A stretch of DNA of 13,322 nt, taken from NCBI GenBank assembly GCA_028290085.1, contig JAQGKN010000220.1, forward strand, positions 1 through 13,322. Reading direction: 5' to 3'. The position numbers and the translations under genes were made by a program. Source of the stretch: Hyphomicrobiales bacterium (GTDB lineage Bacteria; Pseudomonadota; Alphaproteobacteria; Rhizobiales; Beijerinckiaceae). Shown here one piece after another: positions 1 through 6,720 of this stretch (positions are counted from its first letter, which is position 1; every line of letters begins with the position of its first letter). The notes beneath the pieces were generated by a model. The model ran no database searches. It had not been told where the DNA came from and saw nothing but the letters and a program-made list of their open reading frames with translations.

Positions 1-237
1 GCTGATAACTTCCCGATGTTTGACATCGACCGCAATCCCATCCCCACGAAGACAAACCCGCTGGGCGTGAAGGGTGCCGGGGAATGCGGCACAGTCGGCG
101 CGCTGCCAGCCGTCATGAATGCCATCAACGATGCGCTGGCGCCGCTCGGGGTGCGCAATCTTGCCATGCCCGCGACGCCTGACAAGGTCTGGCGGGCCAT
201 TCAGGATTGCAAGGCGCGACAAGGCAGCGCAAGCTGA
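1..237 (+). CDS. Molybdenum hydroxylase (xanthine dehydrogenase / CoxL-type) large subunit, C-terminal fragment
   Basis: Only the last 78 residues are present; the gene enters from the left edge in frame 1 and ends at TGA 235-237. The fragment carries the segment G-V-K-G-A-G-E-C-G followed by T-V-G-A-L-P-A-V-M-N-A-I. This matches the G-x-G-E-x-G motif of the molybdopterin-binding subunit, whose glutamate (codon 82-84 here) is the catalytic base that helps hydroxylate the substrate at the Mo centre. The ending with a D-K-V-W-R-A-I block is typical of CoxL-like aerobic-type dehydrogenases. Substrates in this family range from CO and purines to nicotinate, quinoline and aromatic aldehydes, and this piece cannot decide between them. 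The next gene begins 46 bp downstream on the same strand, so co-transcription is plausible. The FeS and FAD subunits are not in the window. Family call is strong; substrate is unknown. Confidence 0.9.
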   Translation, partial: ADNFPMFDIDRNPIPTKTNPLGVKGAGECGTVGALPAVMNAINDALAPLGVRNLAMPATPDKVWRAIQDCKARQGSAS

Positions 238-283
238 GAGCAAGTCGGACGCAAAAAGGTGCCGGCGCATCAGGGAGGACGCG

Positions 284-1225
284 ATGGCCGGCACTGGATT
301 ACCGACGCTTGGTCGTCGTCAGCTTTTTGCAGCGGCGGCGATCGCAGGGCTTGGCCTGACCATGACACCAGTCCATTCGGCAAATCTGCCGCCAGACCCG
401 TTCATGCCGGTGCCTCTGCCGCCCCTGCCCTCGTTCAAGGAGGGTGTGGCTGAGATCCCGGACGCCCGCCTCTATTATCGCGACTTCGGCGGAGACGGCG
501 TTCCCGTAGTGCTCATGCACCCGGCGACCGGCAGCGCGCTGATGTGGGGCTATCAGGTGCCGGCGCTGGTGAAAGCGGGCTACCGCGTCATCGCCTATTC
601 GCGTCGTGGGTATTACGGCTCCGACCCCGCAGACAAGGCGAATGGCGGACATCCCTCGATCGATCTACTCCATCTGATGGACAAGTTGGGGATTGGAAAA
701 TTCGCCATGGTCGCCACCGCTGCCGGTTGCACGATCGCGCTCGATTTTGCGATGGATCATTCTGGCAGGCTCGCGGGCATGGTGGTTTCCAGCGGCTCCT
801 ATGGAAACATTGCCGAGCCCGATTATAAACGCGTCAACGATGCCGTGATTACAAAGGGCTTCAACGAGATGCCGCCGGAGTTCCGGGAGCTTGGGCCGTC
901 ATACAGGGCCGCCAATTTCGAGGGCGTGAAGCTCTGGCTCGAACTCGAGCATCAGGCGTTGAGCGGCAACCGTGCCGGTCCCACGAATGCAAACAAATTC
1001 ACATGGGCCAATTTCGCGAGGATCAAGGCACCGACGCTGTTCATCGCTGGCGCGGCGGATCTTTACGCTCCGCCGCCCATGATGCGACTGGTCGCGAGCC
1101 ATGTGCCCGGTGCCGAGATGATTGTGGTGCCCGATAGCGGCCACTCGGTTTATTGGGAACAGCCCGACGCGTTCAACCAGATAGCGATCGACTTCCTCGC
1201 GCGCGTCACTGATCGGAATCGATGA
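284..1225 (+). CDS. Tat-exported alpha/beta-hydrolase-fold protein lacking the nucleophile serine
   Basis: 313 residues from ATG 284, chosen because GGGAGG lies a few bases upstream and because a signal peptide follows at once: G-R-R-Q-L-F at residues 10-15 (twin-arginine type), a hydrophobic stretch, then a likely cleavage site after V-H-S-A (about residue 33). An earlier in-frame ATG at 119 lies inside the upstream gene and is unlikely. The mature part has the alpha/beta-hydrolase plan: an H-P-A-T-G oxyanion-like loop, R-R-G-Y-Y-G-S after strand 4, an acid in G-A-A-D-L (D259) and a histidine in D-S-G-H-S (H287). At the nucleophile elbow, where G-x-S-x-G is expected, the sequence is A-T-A-A-G, with alanine (A146) in the serine position. 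It may be non-hydrolytic, use a different mechanism, or act as a binding or accessory protein. The gene follows the molybdenum hydroxylase gene and its 3' end overlaps the convergent Bug gene by 20 bp. Fold is confident; function is not. Confidence 0.85.
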   Translation: MAGTGLPTLGRRQLFAAAAIAGLGLTMTPVHSANLPPDPFMPVPLPPLPSFKEGVAEIPDARLYYRDFGGDGVPVVLMHPATGSALMWGYQVPALVKAGYRVIAYSRRGYYGSDPADKANGGHPSIDLLHLMDKLGIGKFAMVATAAGCTIALDFAMDHSGRLAGMVVSSGSYGNIAEPDYKRVNDAVITKGFNEMPPEFRELGPSYRAANFEGVKLWLELEHQALSGNRAGPTNANKFTWANFARIKAPTLFIAGAADLYAPPPMMRLVASHVPGAEMIVVPDSGHSVYWEQPDAFNQIAIDFLARVTDRNR

Positions 1226-2249
1226 TCTGATTATATTGCTCGATCACGGATTTCGACGTCTTCGCATATTTGCGTAGCAGATCGTTCAGGGGGCCGGCCG
1301 CGATCGGGCTGATCTCGATGCGCATTTGCTTCGCATCGGCAATGAAGGCGGGGTCGATGATCATGGCCTGAAAGGCTGCGTCCAAAGTCTTGTAGCGCTC
1401 CACGGGAATGTTGGGTGGCGCAGCCAGCGGCAAGGACGTGAGGAAGGGCAGCTCGGCGAACTCAACCAGTGCACGGGCATTTTCATCTTTCGCCAGCTCG
1501 ACGCCCGTTGGAACGTTTTCGTATCCTGCCATGCGCGTCGTGCGGCCAAACTGCACGAGCGGTCTGATGCCGCCATTCTGGAGCAGGTCCGGATGGCTCG
1601 ACTCGACCGACGACGTGCCGATGACCTGCCCATCGAGTTCGCCGTTGAGTAAGGCGATCCAGATCGGCCCGGCGCCCGGATACCCGGTGACGACATCGAC
1701 ATTCAGGTCGAGCACCTTCTTGGATATTTTCGACAAAAGATGGTTCGTGGCGCCCGTGATGGTGCCCAGACGCGTCTGTATTTTGGGATTGCGCAGGTCG
1801 GCGACGGTTTTGGCCGGATGATCCTTCCGTACCCACAGAATGCAGGCTTCATTTGCATAGGTGGAAAGCGATCCCAGCCATGTGAATTCAAGCGGATCGA
1901 ATTTTACGTTGGGGGCACCGCGAAAGCCTGCCTGCGGAACGCCCCGATCTAGTTGGCCGAGCACAGTTCCATCACGTGCGGCCACTTGAAACAGGTGATT
2001 GGCCGCGATGATGCCGCCAGCGCCCGGCATGTTCTTCACGATGATGTTGGGATCTCCAGGTACGAAACGCCCGAAGTGGCGCGCGATCAGACGCGTCGCA
2101 AGATCGTTAAACCCACCGGCCGCGAAACTGCTGATGAGTGTAATCGGATGGGTCGCGTAAAAATCCGGCGCGGGCTGCGCGCGCGAGGCCGACGCCGGAG
2201 CGAGCCCGACGAGGAGGCCAAGCGCTAGTCTTGCGATGCTGATTTTCAT
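1206..2249 (-). CDS. Bug/TctC-family periplasmic solute-binding protein (tripartite tricarboxylate transporter type)
   Basis: 347 residues from ATG 2249, preceded on the minus strand by GGGAGG at good spacing. The N-terminus is a Sec signal peptide: M-K-I-S-I-A-R, a hydrophobic core, and a likely cut after A-S-R-A near residue 24. Diagnostic Bug-family blocks follow: P-I-T-L-I-S-S-F-A-A-G-G-F-N-D, then V-K-N-M-P-G-A-G-G-I-I-A-A-N-H, which in this family form the loops that clamp a carboxylate ligand. The length is close to the family norm of about 320-340. These proteins capture organic acids for TctAB-type membrane permeases or act as extracytoplasmic sensors. No tctA or tctB is in the window, so the partner is unknown. 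It lies 27 bp downstream of the AhpD-like gene on the same strand, probably in one operon. Its 3' end overlaps the convergent hydrolase gene by 20 bp. Ligand is not predictable here, though the catabolic context suggests the pathway's carboxylate substrate. Confidence 0.92.
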   Translation of the reverse strand: MKISIARLALGLLVGLAPASASRAQPAPDFYATHPITLISSFAAGGFNDLATRLIARHFGRFVPGDPNIIVKNMPGAGGIIAANHLFQVAARDGTVLGQLDRGVPQAGFRGAPNVKFDPLEFTWLGSLSTYANEACILWVRKDHPAKTVADLRNPKIQTRLGTITGATNHLLSKISKKVLDLNVDVVTGYPGAGPIWIALLNGELDGQVIGTSSVESSHPDLLQNGGIRPLVQFGRTTRMAGYENVPTGVELAKDENARALVEFAELPFLTSLPLAAPPNIPVERYKTLDAAFQAMIIDPAFIADAKQMRIEISPIAAGPLNDLLRKYAKTSKSVIEQYNQIIDSDQ

Positions 2250-2276
2250 CGGCGCCTCCCGGCGTTCGTTGCCGTC

Positions 2277-2819
2277 TCAGTCCAGCAGGTAGTTGCCGCC
2301 TGGAGGGTCGGCTTCGAACGTGTTGAGCACCATCGCCACCATCACGTAGAACCCGACCAGCGAGACCAGTTCAACAAGGACGGGAATTCCAAAAAATGCC
2401 CGACCGCGTTCATAGGCCTTGGGCGAAAGCGTCTGCGTTTCGCTGAGTTCGCAGGCCAGATCATAGACGAGACGCTCGTCATCCTGCGCGAAGTTCGGCG
2501 TGATGCGGTCCCGGATCGCGTCGACGACATCGCGCGTCAAACCATTCTCAAGACCGCGCTTCTCGTGCACGGCCCATGCGAATTGTGCGCTCGCCTTGCG
2601 GGCCATGACGAGGATCGCCAGTTCGAGCAAACGCGACGGCAACTCGGATTTCTTCTGAAACCAATCCTGCGTCTGCAATGTGAGATCGCAGAGATCGGGG
2701 CTGTTGAGCCAGATCGCGAAGGGGCCGCGTACCTGACCGCGCACGCGTATGGTCTCATCGTACATCTGCCGTTGCCTGGCCGACAGCTTGTCCGGATCGA
2801 TGACCGGTAGACGGGACAT
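2277..2819 (-). CDS. Carboxymuconolactone decarboxylase (AhpD-like) family protein without CxxC
   Basis: 180 residues from ATG 2819, with AGGGAGG just upstream on the minus strand. The all-helical sequence has the family pattern: R-G-P-F-A-I-W-L-N-S-P near residues 31-41, then R-L-L-E-L-A-I-L-V-M-A-R-K-A-S-A-Q-F-A-W-A-V-H-E around residues 63-86, with H85 at the position of the conserved histidine. The redox C-x-x-C motif of true AhpD is absent. That places it with the CMD-like proteins found in catabolic clusters, which may act as decarboxylases, lactone-handling enzymes or accessory factors; many are uncharacterised. The C-terminal third (about residues 145-170) is rather hydrophobic (V-E-L-V-S-L-V-G-F-Y-V-M-V-A-M-V-L), as is usual for the last helix of this fold, so I do not call a membrane segment. 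It is the first gene of a likely two-gene operon with the Bug protein, divergent from the cupin gene. Confidence 0.85.
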   Translation of the reverse strand: MSRLPVIDPDKLSARQRQMYDETIRVRGQVRGPFAIWLNSPDLCDLTLQTQDWFQKKSELPSRLLELAILVMARKASAQFAWAVHEKRGLENGLTRDVVDAIRDRITPNFAQDDERLVYDLACELSETQTLSPKAYERGRAFFGIPVLVELVSLVGFYVMVAMVLNTFEADPPGGNYLLD

Positions 2820-2860
2820 GGGAGCCTCCCTGGAAGTTCTTTTTTATCTTGGAGAGAGTG

Positions 2861-2870
2861 TGGTCTACCA
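2861..2870. promoter_or_regulatory. Putative palindromic operator (TGGTCTACCA) between divergent genes
   Basis: The 169-bp divergent space between the AhpD-like and cupin start codons contains TGGT-CT-ACCA, followed immediately by the 8-bp palindrome AATCGATT (2871-2878). TGGT/ACCA half-sites are seen in operators of GntR-family regulators of the FCD/FadR type, which often control catabolic genes. No such regulator gene is in the window. On the minus strand an A-rich stretch including GATAAAAAAG (about 2838-2848) lies between this site and the AhpD-like start and could contain a -10 element. The assignment rests on symmetry and position only. Confidence 0.3.
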
Positions 2871-2988
2871 AATCGATTCCGGCAACAGGCACGCTCCTGT
2901 TGACGCGGAGGCGATATCAGCCGACTTTGCGGCAACGACAACACAAACCAGAGCAGATCGCCAAATCTGCCGGATGCAGGAGGTCCCC

Positions 2989-3531
2989 TTGGAGCGCAAA
3001 CCCATTCGCCGCGTAGTCACAGGCCATAATTCTGAAGGGCGCTCCTGTTTCATCTCGGACGGACCCGCGCCCAACGTTTTCCAGCGCAGCGTCGGCAGCA
3101 CGATCGTCACCGAGATGTGGAAAACGGCAACGGCGCCCGCCGACAATGCTGACGAGACTGACCCGACCGCACCGCCCTACCGCCTGACGCCACCCGAAAA
3201 CGGCAGCTCGCTGCGAATCATCACCTATCCGCCAGACAAGATCCGGCTGGCGACACTGGAACACGAACGCGCAGGCGCGGCTGACGAGGCGAGCGGACGT
3301 GCCGCGGCGCTGGATCCCGGCAATCCTCGCCATCCAGGTTTCCACAAAACACGCTCGATTGATTATGCCATCGTTCTGCAGGGCGAAATCTATGCGCTCA
3401 TGGATGAGGGCGAAACTCTGCTGCGCCAAGGCGACGTGCTCATCCAGCGCGGCACCAATCACGCGTGGAGCAACCGCACAGACGAGAATGCGGTGCTGGC
3501 ATTCGTGCTGATCGATGCGAAGCCGCTTTAA
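2989..3531 (+). CDS. Small cupin-domain protein, probable TTG start
   Basis: Read from TTG 2989 this is 180 residues, beginning M-E-R-K-P-I-R-R-V-V-T-G-H. I chose TTG because a strong ribosome binding site, GCAGGAGG (2976-2983), sits at ideal spacing before it. The nearest in-frame ATG (2974) would overlap that site and has no site of its own, and an ATG further up at 2749 would run into the divergent gene. The N-terminal half is a lead domain with W-K-T-A-T-A-P. The C-terminal half is the cupin barrel: P-G-F-H-K-T-R-S-I-D-Y-A-I-V-L-Q-G-E-I, then G-D-V-L-I-Q-R-G-T-N-H-A-W-S-N-R. These histidines and acidic residues correspond to the usual metal-binding cupin motifs 1 and 2, though the set is incomplete compared with classical dioxygenases. 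Proteins of this type often occur beside aromatic or hydroxy acid catabolic genes, as here; their reaction is mostly unknown. It ends 12 bp before the convergent fabI-like stop codon. Confidence 0.85.
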   Translation: MERKPIRRVVTGHNSEGRSCFISDGPAPNVFQRSVGSTIVTEMWKTATAPADNADETDPTAPPYRLTPPENGSSLRIITYPPDKIRLATLEHERAGAADEASGRAAALDPGNPRHPGFHKTRSIDYAIVLQGEIYALMDEGETLLRQGDVLIQRGTNHAWSNRTDENAVLAFVLIDAKPL

Positions 3532-3543
3532 GCGGCCGTTGCC

Positions 3544-4311
3544 TCACCCCATGATGTGGTAGCCGCCATCGACGTGGATGGTCTCGCCCGTAATGGCGCG
3601 GGCTGCCGGACTGGCGAGAAAGGCCGCTGTTGCACCGACATTCTCGATGGTCGCCAGCCGTTTCATAGGGGCGCGCTCGCGGGCCTGTTCGAGCATCGCG
3701 TCGAAAGACGCGATGCCTCCAGCAGCTCGCGTCGCGATGGTGCCCGGCGACAATACGTTGACTGTGATGCCGTTGGGGCCCAGCTCGGAGGCGAGCTCAC
3801 GCGCCGCGGCCTCCAGCGCAGCCTTCACGGGCCCCATCATGTTGTAGGTCGAGATCACCTTCTCGGCTCCGTAGAAGCTGACGGTCATGCACGCGCCACC
3901 CTCCGCCATCAGCGGTTCTGCTGAGCGGCAGAGACGTGCGAATGAATGCACGGATACGTCCATCGCCACGCCGAAGCCTTCCGCCGTCGTGTCGATCACC
4001 CGTCCCTGCAAATCGCCGCGCGGCGCGAACGCGATGCAATGGACCAGGATATCGAGCTTCCCCCATGTCTTGCCTATCTGGTCGAACAGCGCCTGCTGCT
4101 GTTCAGGCTGCGCGACATCCAGCGGCATGAAAATCGCCGTGCCCACGCGCTCTGCCAAGGGACGCACGAAAGGCTCGGCCTTGGCGTTGAGGAAGGTCAA
4201 GGCGAGTTCCGCGCCTGCCTCCCGCAACGCCATCGCGATGCCCCAAGCTATGGAATGCTCGTTGGCGACTCCAACGACGAGCGCTTTGCACCCCTGCAGA
4301 CTGTTGCTCAT
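3544..4311 (-). CDS. fabI: FabI-like enoyl-[acyl-carrier-protein] reductase (SDR family), divergent paralogue type
   Basis: 255 residues from ATG 4311, with AGAGG upstream on the minus strand. A TTG at 4335 would overlap the upstream stop but lacks a comparable site. The protein has the FabI form of the Rossmann dinucleotide motif, G-V-A-N-E-H-S-I-A-W-G-I-A (residues 14-26). The FabI catalytic spacing is Y156-x6-K163, in S-T-Y-N-M-M-G-P-V-K, and V-D-G-G-Y lies near the C-terminus. FabI reduces the enoyl double bond with NAD(P)H in fatty-acid elongation. Two departures from E. coli FabI stand out: the second active-site tyrosine (Tyr146) is Phe146 here, in S-F-Y-G-A-E-K, and the glycine of H-S-I-G-F (Gly93) is alanine here, in H-C-I-A-F. 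It lies 20 bp after the DUF3141 gene, so it is probably the second gene of that operon. A dedicated enoyl-thioester reductase for that operon is more likely than the housekeeping FabI. Family is sure; substrate is not. Confidence 0.88.
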   Translation of the reverse strand: MSNSLQGCKALVVGVANEHSIAWGIAMALREAGAELALTFLNAKAEPFVRPLAERVGTAIFMPLDVAQPEQQQALFDQIGKTWGKLDILVHCIAFAPRGDLQGRVIDTTAEGFGVAMDVSVHSFARLCRSAEPLMAEGGACMTVSFYGAEKVISTYNMMGPVKAALEAAARELASELGPNGITVNVLSPGTIATRAAGGIASFDAMLEQARERAPMKRLATIENVGATAAFLASPAARAITGETIHVDGGYHIMG

Positions 4312-4331
4312 TGTCTTGCCTCTCTGGCCAA

Positions 4332-6539
4332 TCAAGCGCGCGCTGAGCGGTGTACAACATGGGCCGCAGAAGGGTCGAACAGGTGAGAGACCTCTTCGAA
4401 TCGCTTTGCTTCAGCGTCGGTCCGATTGCGGCTCTCGAACAACGCGCGCACGATCGCCAATCCGCGACGCCGTTCGCTTGCGTCGTCGGGGAGCAGTTCG
4501 GGTAAAGTCTCCAGCGCCTGTCTCCGGTCCAGCCTCAGTGTGAGGAACTGCTTGCGCATCGACTCCTTAAAACGGTCTGTGCCGACTTTGAGGTTTGGCG
4601 GCAGGACGGCGCTGATGCGTTTCAGAGTGGAATAGGACCTCTCGTCGGCACTGCCGTTGCCGCCGCCCGCGATGTAGAGAACGCTGCGCAAGATGGCATC
4701 AGTGAGGTCGCCATGGTCCATGTCCGCCCGGAGAGTCTTGCGCAACTCGCGCGCCGACATGCGCCGCGTGACATCGCGCACGACATGCGTCGTCGCGGCA
4801 TTGTCCTCTGCCCGCATACCGACGAGTGCCTGAAGCACGGGCGACGAATAAGTCGACTGGAAGACCTGCTCGGTCAATCGGTCGCGCAATTGCCCCCACA
4901 ATTGAAGCGAATGCGCCATCTGGCTCGCCATGATTTCTTCCCACTGCCGCAGCGGGTTTTCACTCCCGACGGGGCGGCGATGGGCGCGCACGTTTTTCGC
5001 AGCCCAGGAAATGATCGGCGCCGCCGGGTTTCGATCAGAGATGGCCGAGAAGCGCAGACGATGCGGATGGATGCTGCGCAGCCATTGAGCGCTCGCCTCC
5101 GTCGTCATCCGCCGCACGAGTGGGGAGGCGAAGGTCTTGTAGAGCCCTTTGTTGATCTCTGACACGCGCGCCACAGTGGCAAAGTCAGCCTCGTCTTCCG
5201 GGCTGTTGGTCCCAAACGCCCTTATGTCGTCCAGCGTGCGCGGCTCAAGGGCAAGCAGGTATTTCCCTTCTATGAGATCGGCGCGCGCAGTCTCCGGGCC
5301 AGCGTCCGAGATCACGGCTTCGTAAAGCCCTGGCGGCAGCAGGTCGATCATGTCGATGCAGGATGCAAATTCGGCGTGTTCTTTGGTGGCCACCTTGCCT
5401 GATACGAAGATTCCGAGATGCCCGATGGTTTCGTGCACAGTGTAGACGACGGTCTGCCCCGTCTGAATCAAGTCATCGACATCCTGATAGACATCGAGCA
5501 GCCATCCCAGAGCCTGTTGCGGCGGCGTGATGTCGTCGCCCCATGAGCAGAAGATGAGAATTGGGGAGGTGATGTTACGCAGGTCGACACGCTCGCCGGA
5601 CGTCGTGGTAATCGCGCCCGTCCCGAGCTTGTTACCGACGAAGAGATTATCGGCGATCCATTGCATCTCGCCCGCGTCGAGCAAGACTGGCGAGCCCCAC
5701 CACGTCTCGAAGTCGAGAAATCGCTGCGGCTCAGTGTCGATCTTGGAATAGACGTTGTAAGCCTTTTCAAGAAAGGTGTTGTCGGGGTGCAGACGTTCGA
5801 AATTAGCGACGAGATGCGCTCCATCGAAAATGCCGTGCCCAAGATCACCTGCAAGCGACGTCATCCACGTGCCACCAAGAAGGCCGCCAAGATAGCGCAT
5901 CGGGTTTTTCCCGTGAACGCCGGCCCAGTAAGACAGCGGCGATCCCGCGAGAATGATCGGGCCTGACAGATCGGGCGAGATAGCTGCCGTCAGCATGATC
6001 TGCCATCCGGCCTGGCAATTGCCGATCAGGCATGGTTTACCCGCCGCATCAGGCTCGATCTCGATCACGTGTTGAATGAAACGTGCCTCTGCGACGCAGA
6101 CATCTTCGATGGTTTGTCCATGCACGGGCTCTGGTAGAAATCCGACAAAATAGCAGGGATGACCGGCGCGCATTGCGACACCAATCTCGCTATCCTGTTT
6201 CATGCCACCAATCCCAGGTCCATGACCCGCGCGTGGATCGAAGACGATGAACGGTCGCTTATTGTGGTCGATCTTCACGCCCTCTGGCGGACGGATCCGC
6301 GCAAGCAGATAATTGACAGGCCGCTCGAACTCGCGCCCATCGAGCACCAGATCTGCCCCGAAACTCAGGACATGAGGCGCAATCTTTTCGGCCTGTTCAA
6401 GATAGGTGTTGCCCCGCTGACGGAGCGTGTCGAGCATGAGAATGGACCTTTGCCAGGTATCCACCCAGTATGCGCAGGCGATCAGCGCAGGATTGGTGGT
6501 CCCGTGGCGAGGGGCCGATAGTGCATCCGCGTCACTCAT
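4332..6539 (-). CDS. DUF3141 protein, PHA-synthase-like alpha/beta hydrolase (735 aa)
   Basis: Start chosen at ATG 6539 because GGAAGGG lies 6 bases upstream on the minus strand; a TTG two codons earlier is the only close alternative. I recognise the DUF3141 family, often labelled 3-hydroxyalkanoate synthetase-like. Residues about 20-60 form a helical lead with Y-W-V-D-T-W-Q-R-S, as in PHA synthases. D-P-R-A-G-H-G-P-G-I-G-G (101-112) and G-H-P-C-Y-F-V-G-F-L-P-E-P (126-138) are family hallmarks. The nucleophile elbow is G-N-C-Q-A-G with Cys175, the G-x-C-x-G lipase-like box of polyhydroxyalkanoate synthases. D335/D336 in C-S-W-G-D-D-I-T-P-P and H374 in T-I-G-H-L-G-I-F-V-S-G complete a plausible Cys-Asp-His triad. 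The C-terminal third (about 450-735) is a helical extension absent from PhaC. It heads a two-gene operon with the FabI-like reductase. The FNR/FixK-like site at 6624-6637 lies about 90 bp upstream. True polymerase activity is unproven; acyltransferase or hydrolase activity on hydroxyacyl thioesters is equally possible. Confidence 0.88.
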   Translation of the reverse strand: MSDADALSAPRHGTTNPALIACAYWVDTWQRSILMLDTLRQRGNTYLEQAEKIAPHVLSFGADLVLDGREFERPVNYLLARIRPPEGVKIDHNKRPFIVFDPRAGHGPGIGGMKQDSEIGVAMRAGHPCYFVGFLPEPVHGQTIEDVCVAEARFIQHVIEIEPDAAGKPCLIGNCQAGWQIMLTAAISPDLSGPIILAGSPLSYWAGVHGKNPMRYLGGLLGGTWMTSLAGDLGHGIFDGAHLVANFERLHPDNTFLEKAYNVYSKIDTEPQRFLDFETWWGSPVLLDAGEMQWIADNLFVGNKLGTGAITTTSGERVDLRNITSPILIFCSWGDDITPPQQALGWLLDVYQDVDDLIQTGQTVVYTVHETIGHLGIFVSGKVATKEHAEFASCIDMIDLLPPGLYEAVISDAGPETARADLIEGKYLLALEPRTLDDIRAFGTNSPEDEADFATVARVSEINKGLYKTFASPLVRRMTTEASAQWLRSIHPHRLRFSAISDRNPAAPIISWAAKNVRAHRRPVGSENPLRQWEEIMASQMAHSLQLWGQLRDRLTEQVFQSTYSSPVLQALVGMRAEDNAATTHVVRDVTRRMSARELRKTLRADMDHGDLTDAILRSVLYIAGGGNGSADERSYSTLKRISAVLPPNLKVGTDRFKESMRKQFLTLRLDRRQALETLPELLPDDASERRRGLAIVRALFESRNRTDAEAKRFEEVSHLFDPSAAHVVHRSARA

Positions 6540-6623
6540 GTGCAACCCTTCCGCAACGGAACTCGCGATGCCAGATGAATAAGATCGGTAGGCGAAAGCT
6601 TATTGGCCATGGTCCAACGGGCA

Positions 6624-6637
6624 TTGACGCAGCGCAA
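6624..6637. promoter_or_regulatory. FNR/FixK-like operator between DUF3141 and zeta-inhibitor genes
   Basis: TTGAC-GCAG-CGCAA fits the CRP/FNR-family pattern TTGAY-N4-RTCAA with two mismatches in the right half-site; TTGCG-type halves are known in alphaproteobacterial FixK/FNR sites. Its centre (6630.5) is 91 bp from ATG 6539 and 90 bp from ATG 6721, almost exactly midway. A class II activator sits at about -41.5. That would place a minus-strand start near 6589, with TAAGCT (6602-6597) as a weak -10, and a plus-strand start near 6672, with TATAGA (6663-6668) as a possible -10. The site at 7515-7528 shares the same CAGCGCAA half. A 13-bp palindrome, GTCAT-GGA-ATGAC (6639-6651), lies just beside it. 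Recognition is by pattern and position only. Confidence 0.6.
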
Positions 6638-6720
6638 TGTCATGGAATGACCATGTGGTACTTATAGACATATGCTTCAGATCAGCATTGCCTGGCAGTT
6701 CTATTTAACGGGAGATCGCC

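Noticed and set aside
220..229. CAGCGCAA-like copy near the end of the first gene
   Set aside because: It lacks the TTGA half-site and lies in coding sequence, so it is not counted as a third FNR/FixK site.
119..283. N-terminal extension of the hydrolase to ATG 119
   Set aside because: It lies inside the upstream Mo-hydroxylase gene in another frame and would bury the Tat signal peptide; ATG 284 has its own ribosome binding site.
2871..2878. AATCGATT as an independent operator
   Set aside because: An 8-bp palindrome is too short to call on its own; mentioned only beside the adjacent TGGTCTACCA.
2749..2988. N-terminal extension of the cupin gene to an upstream ATG
   Set aside because: It would overlap the start of the divergent AhpD-like gene and has no ribosome binding site; the added residues look random, and a strong site precedes TTG 2989.
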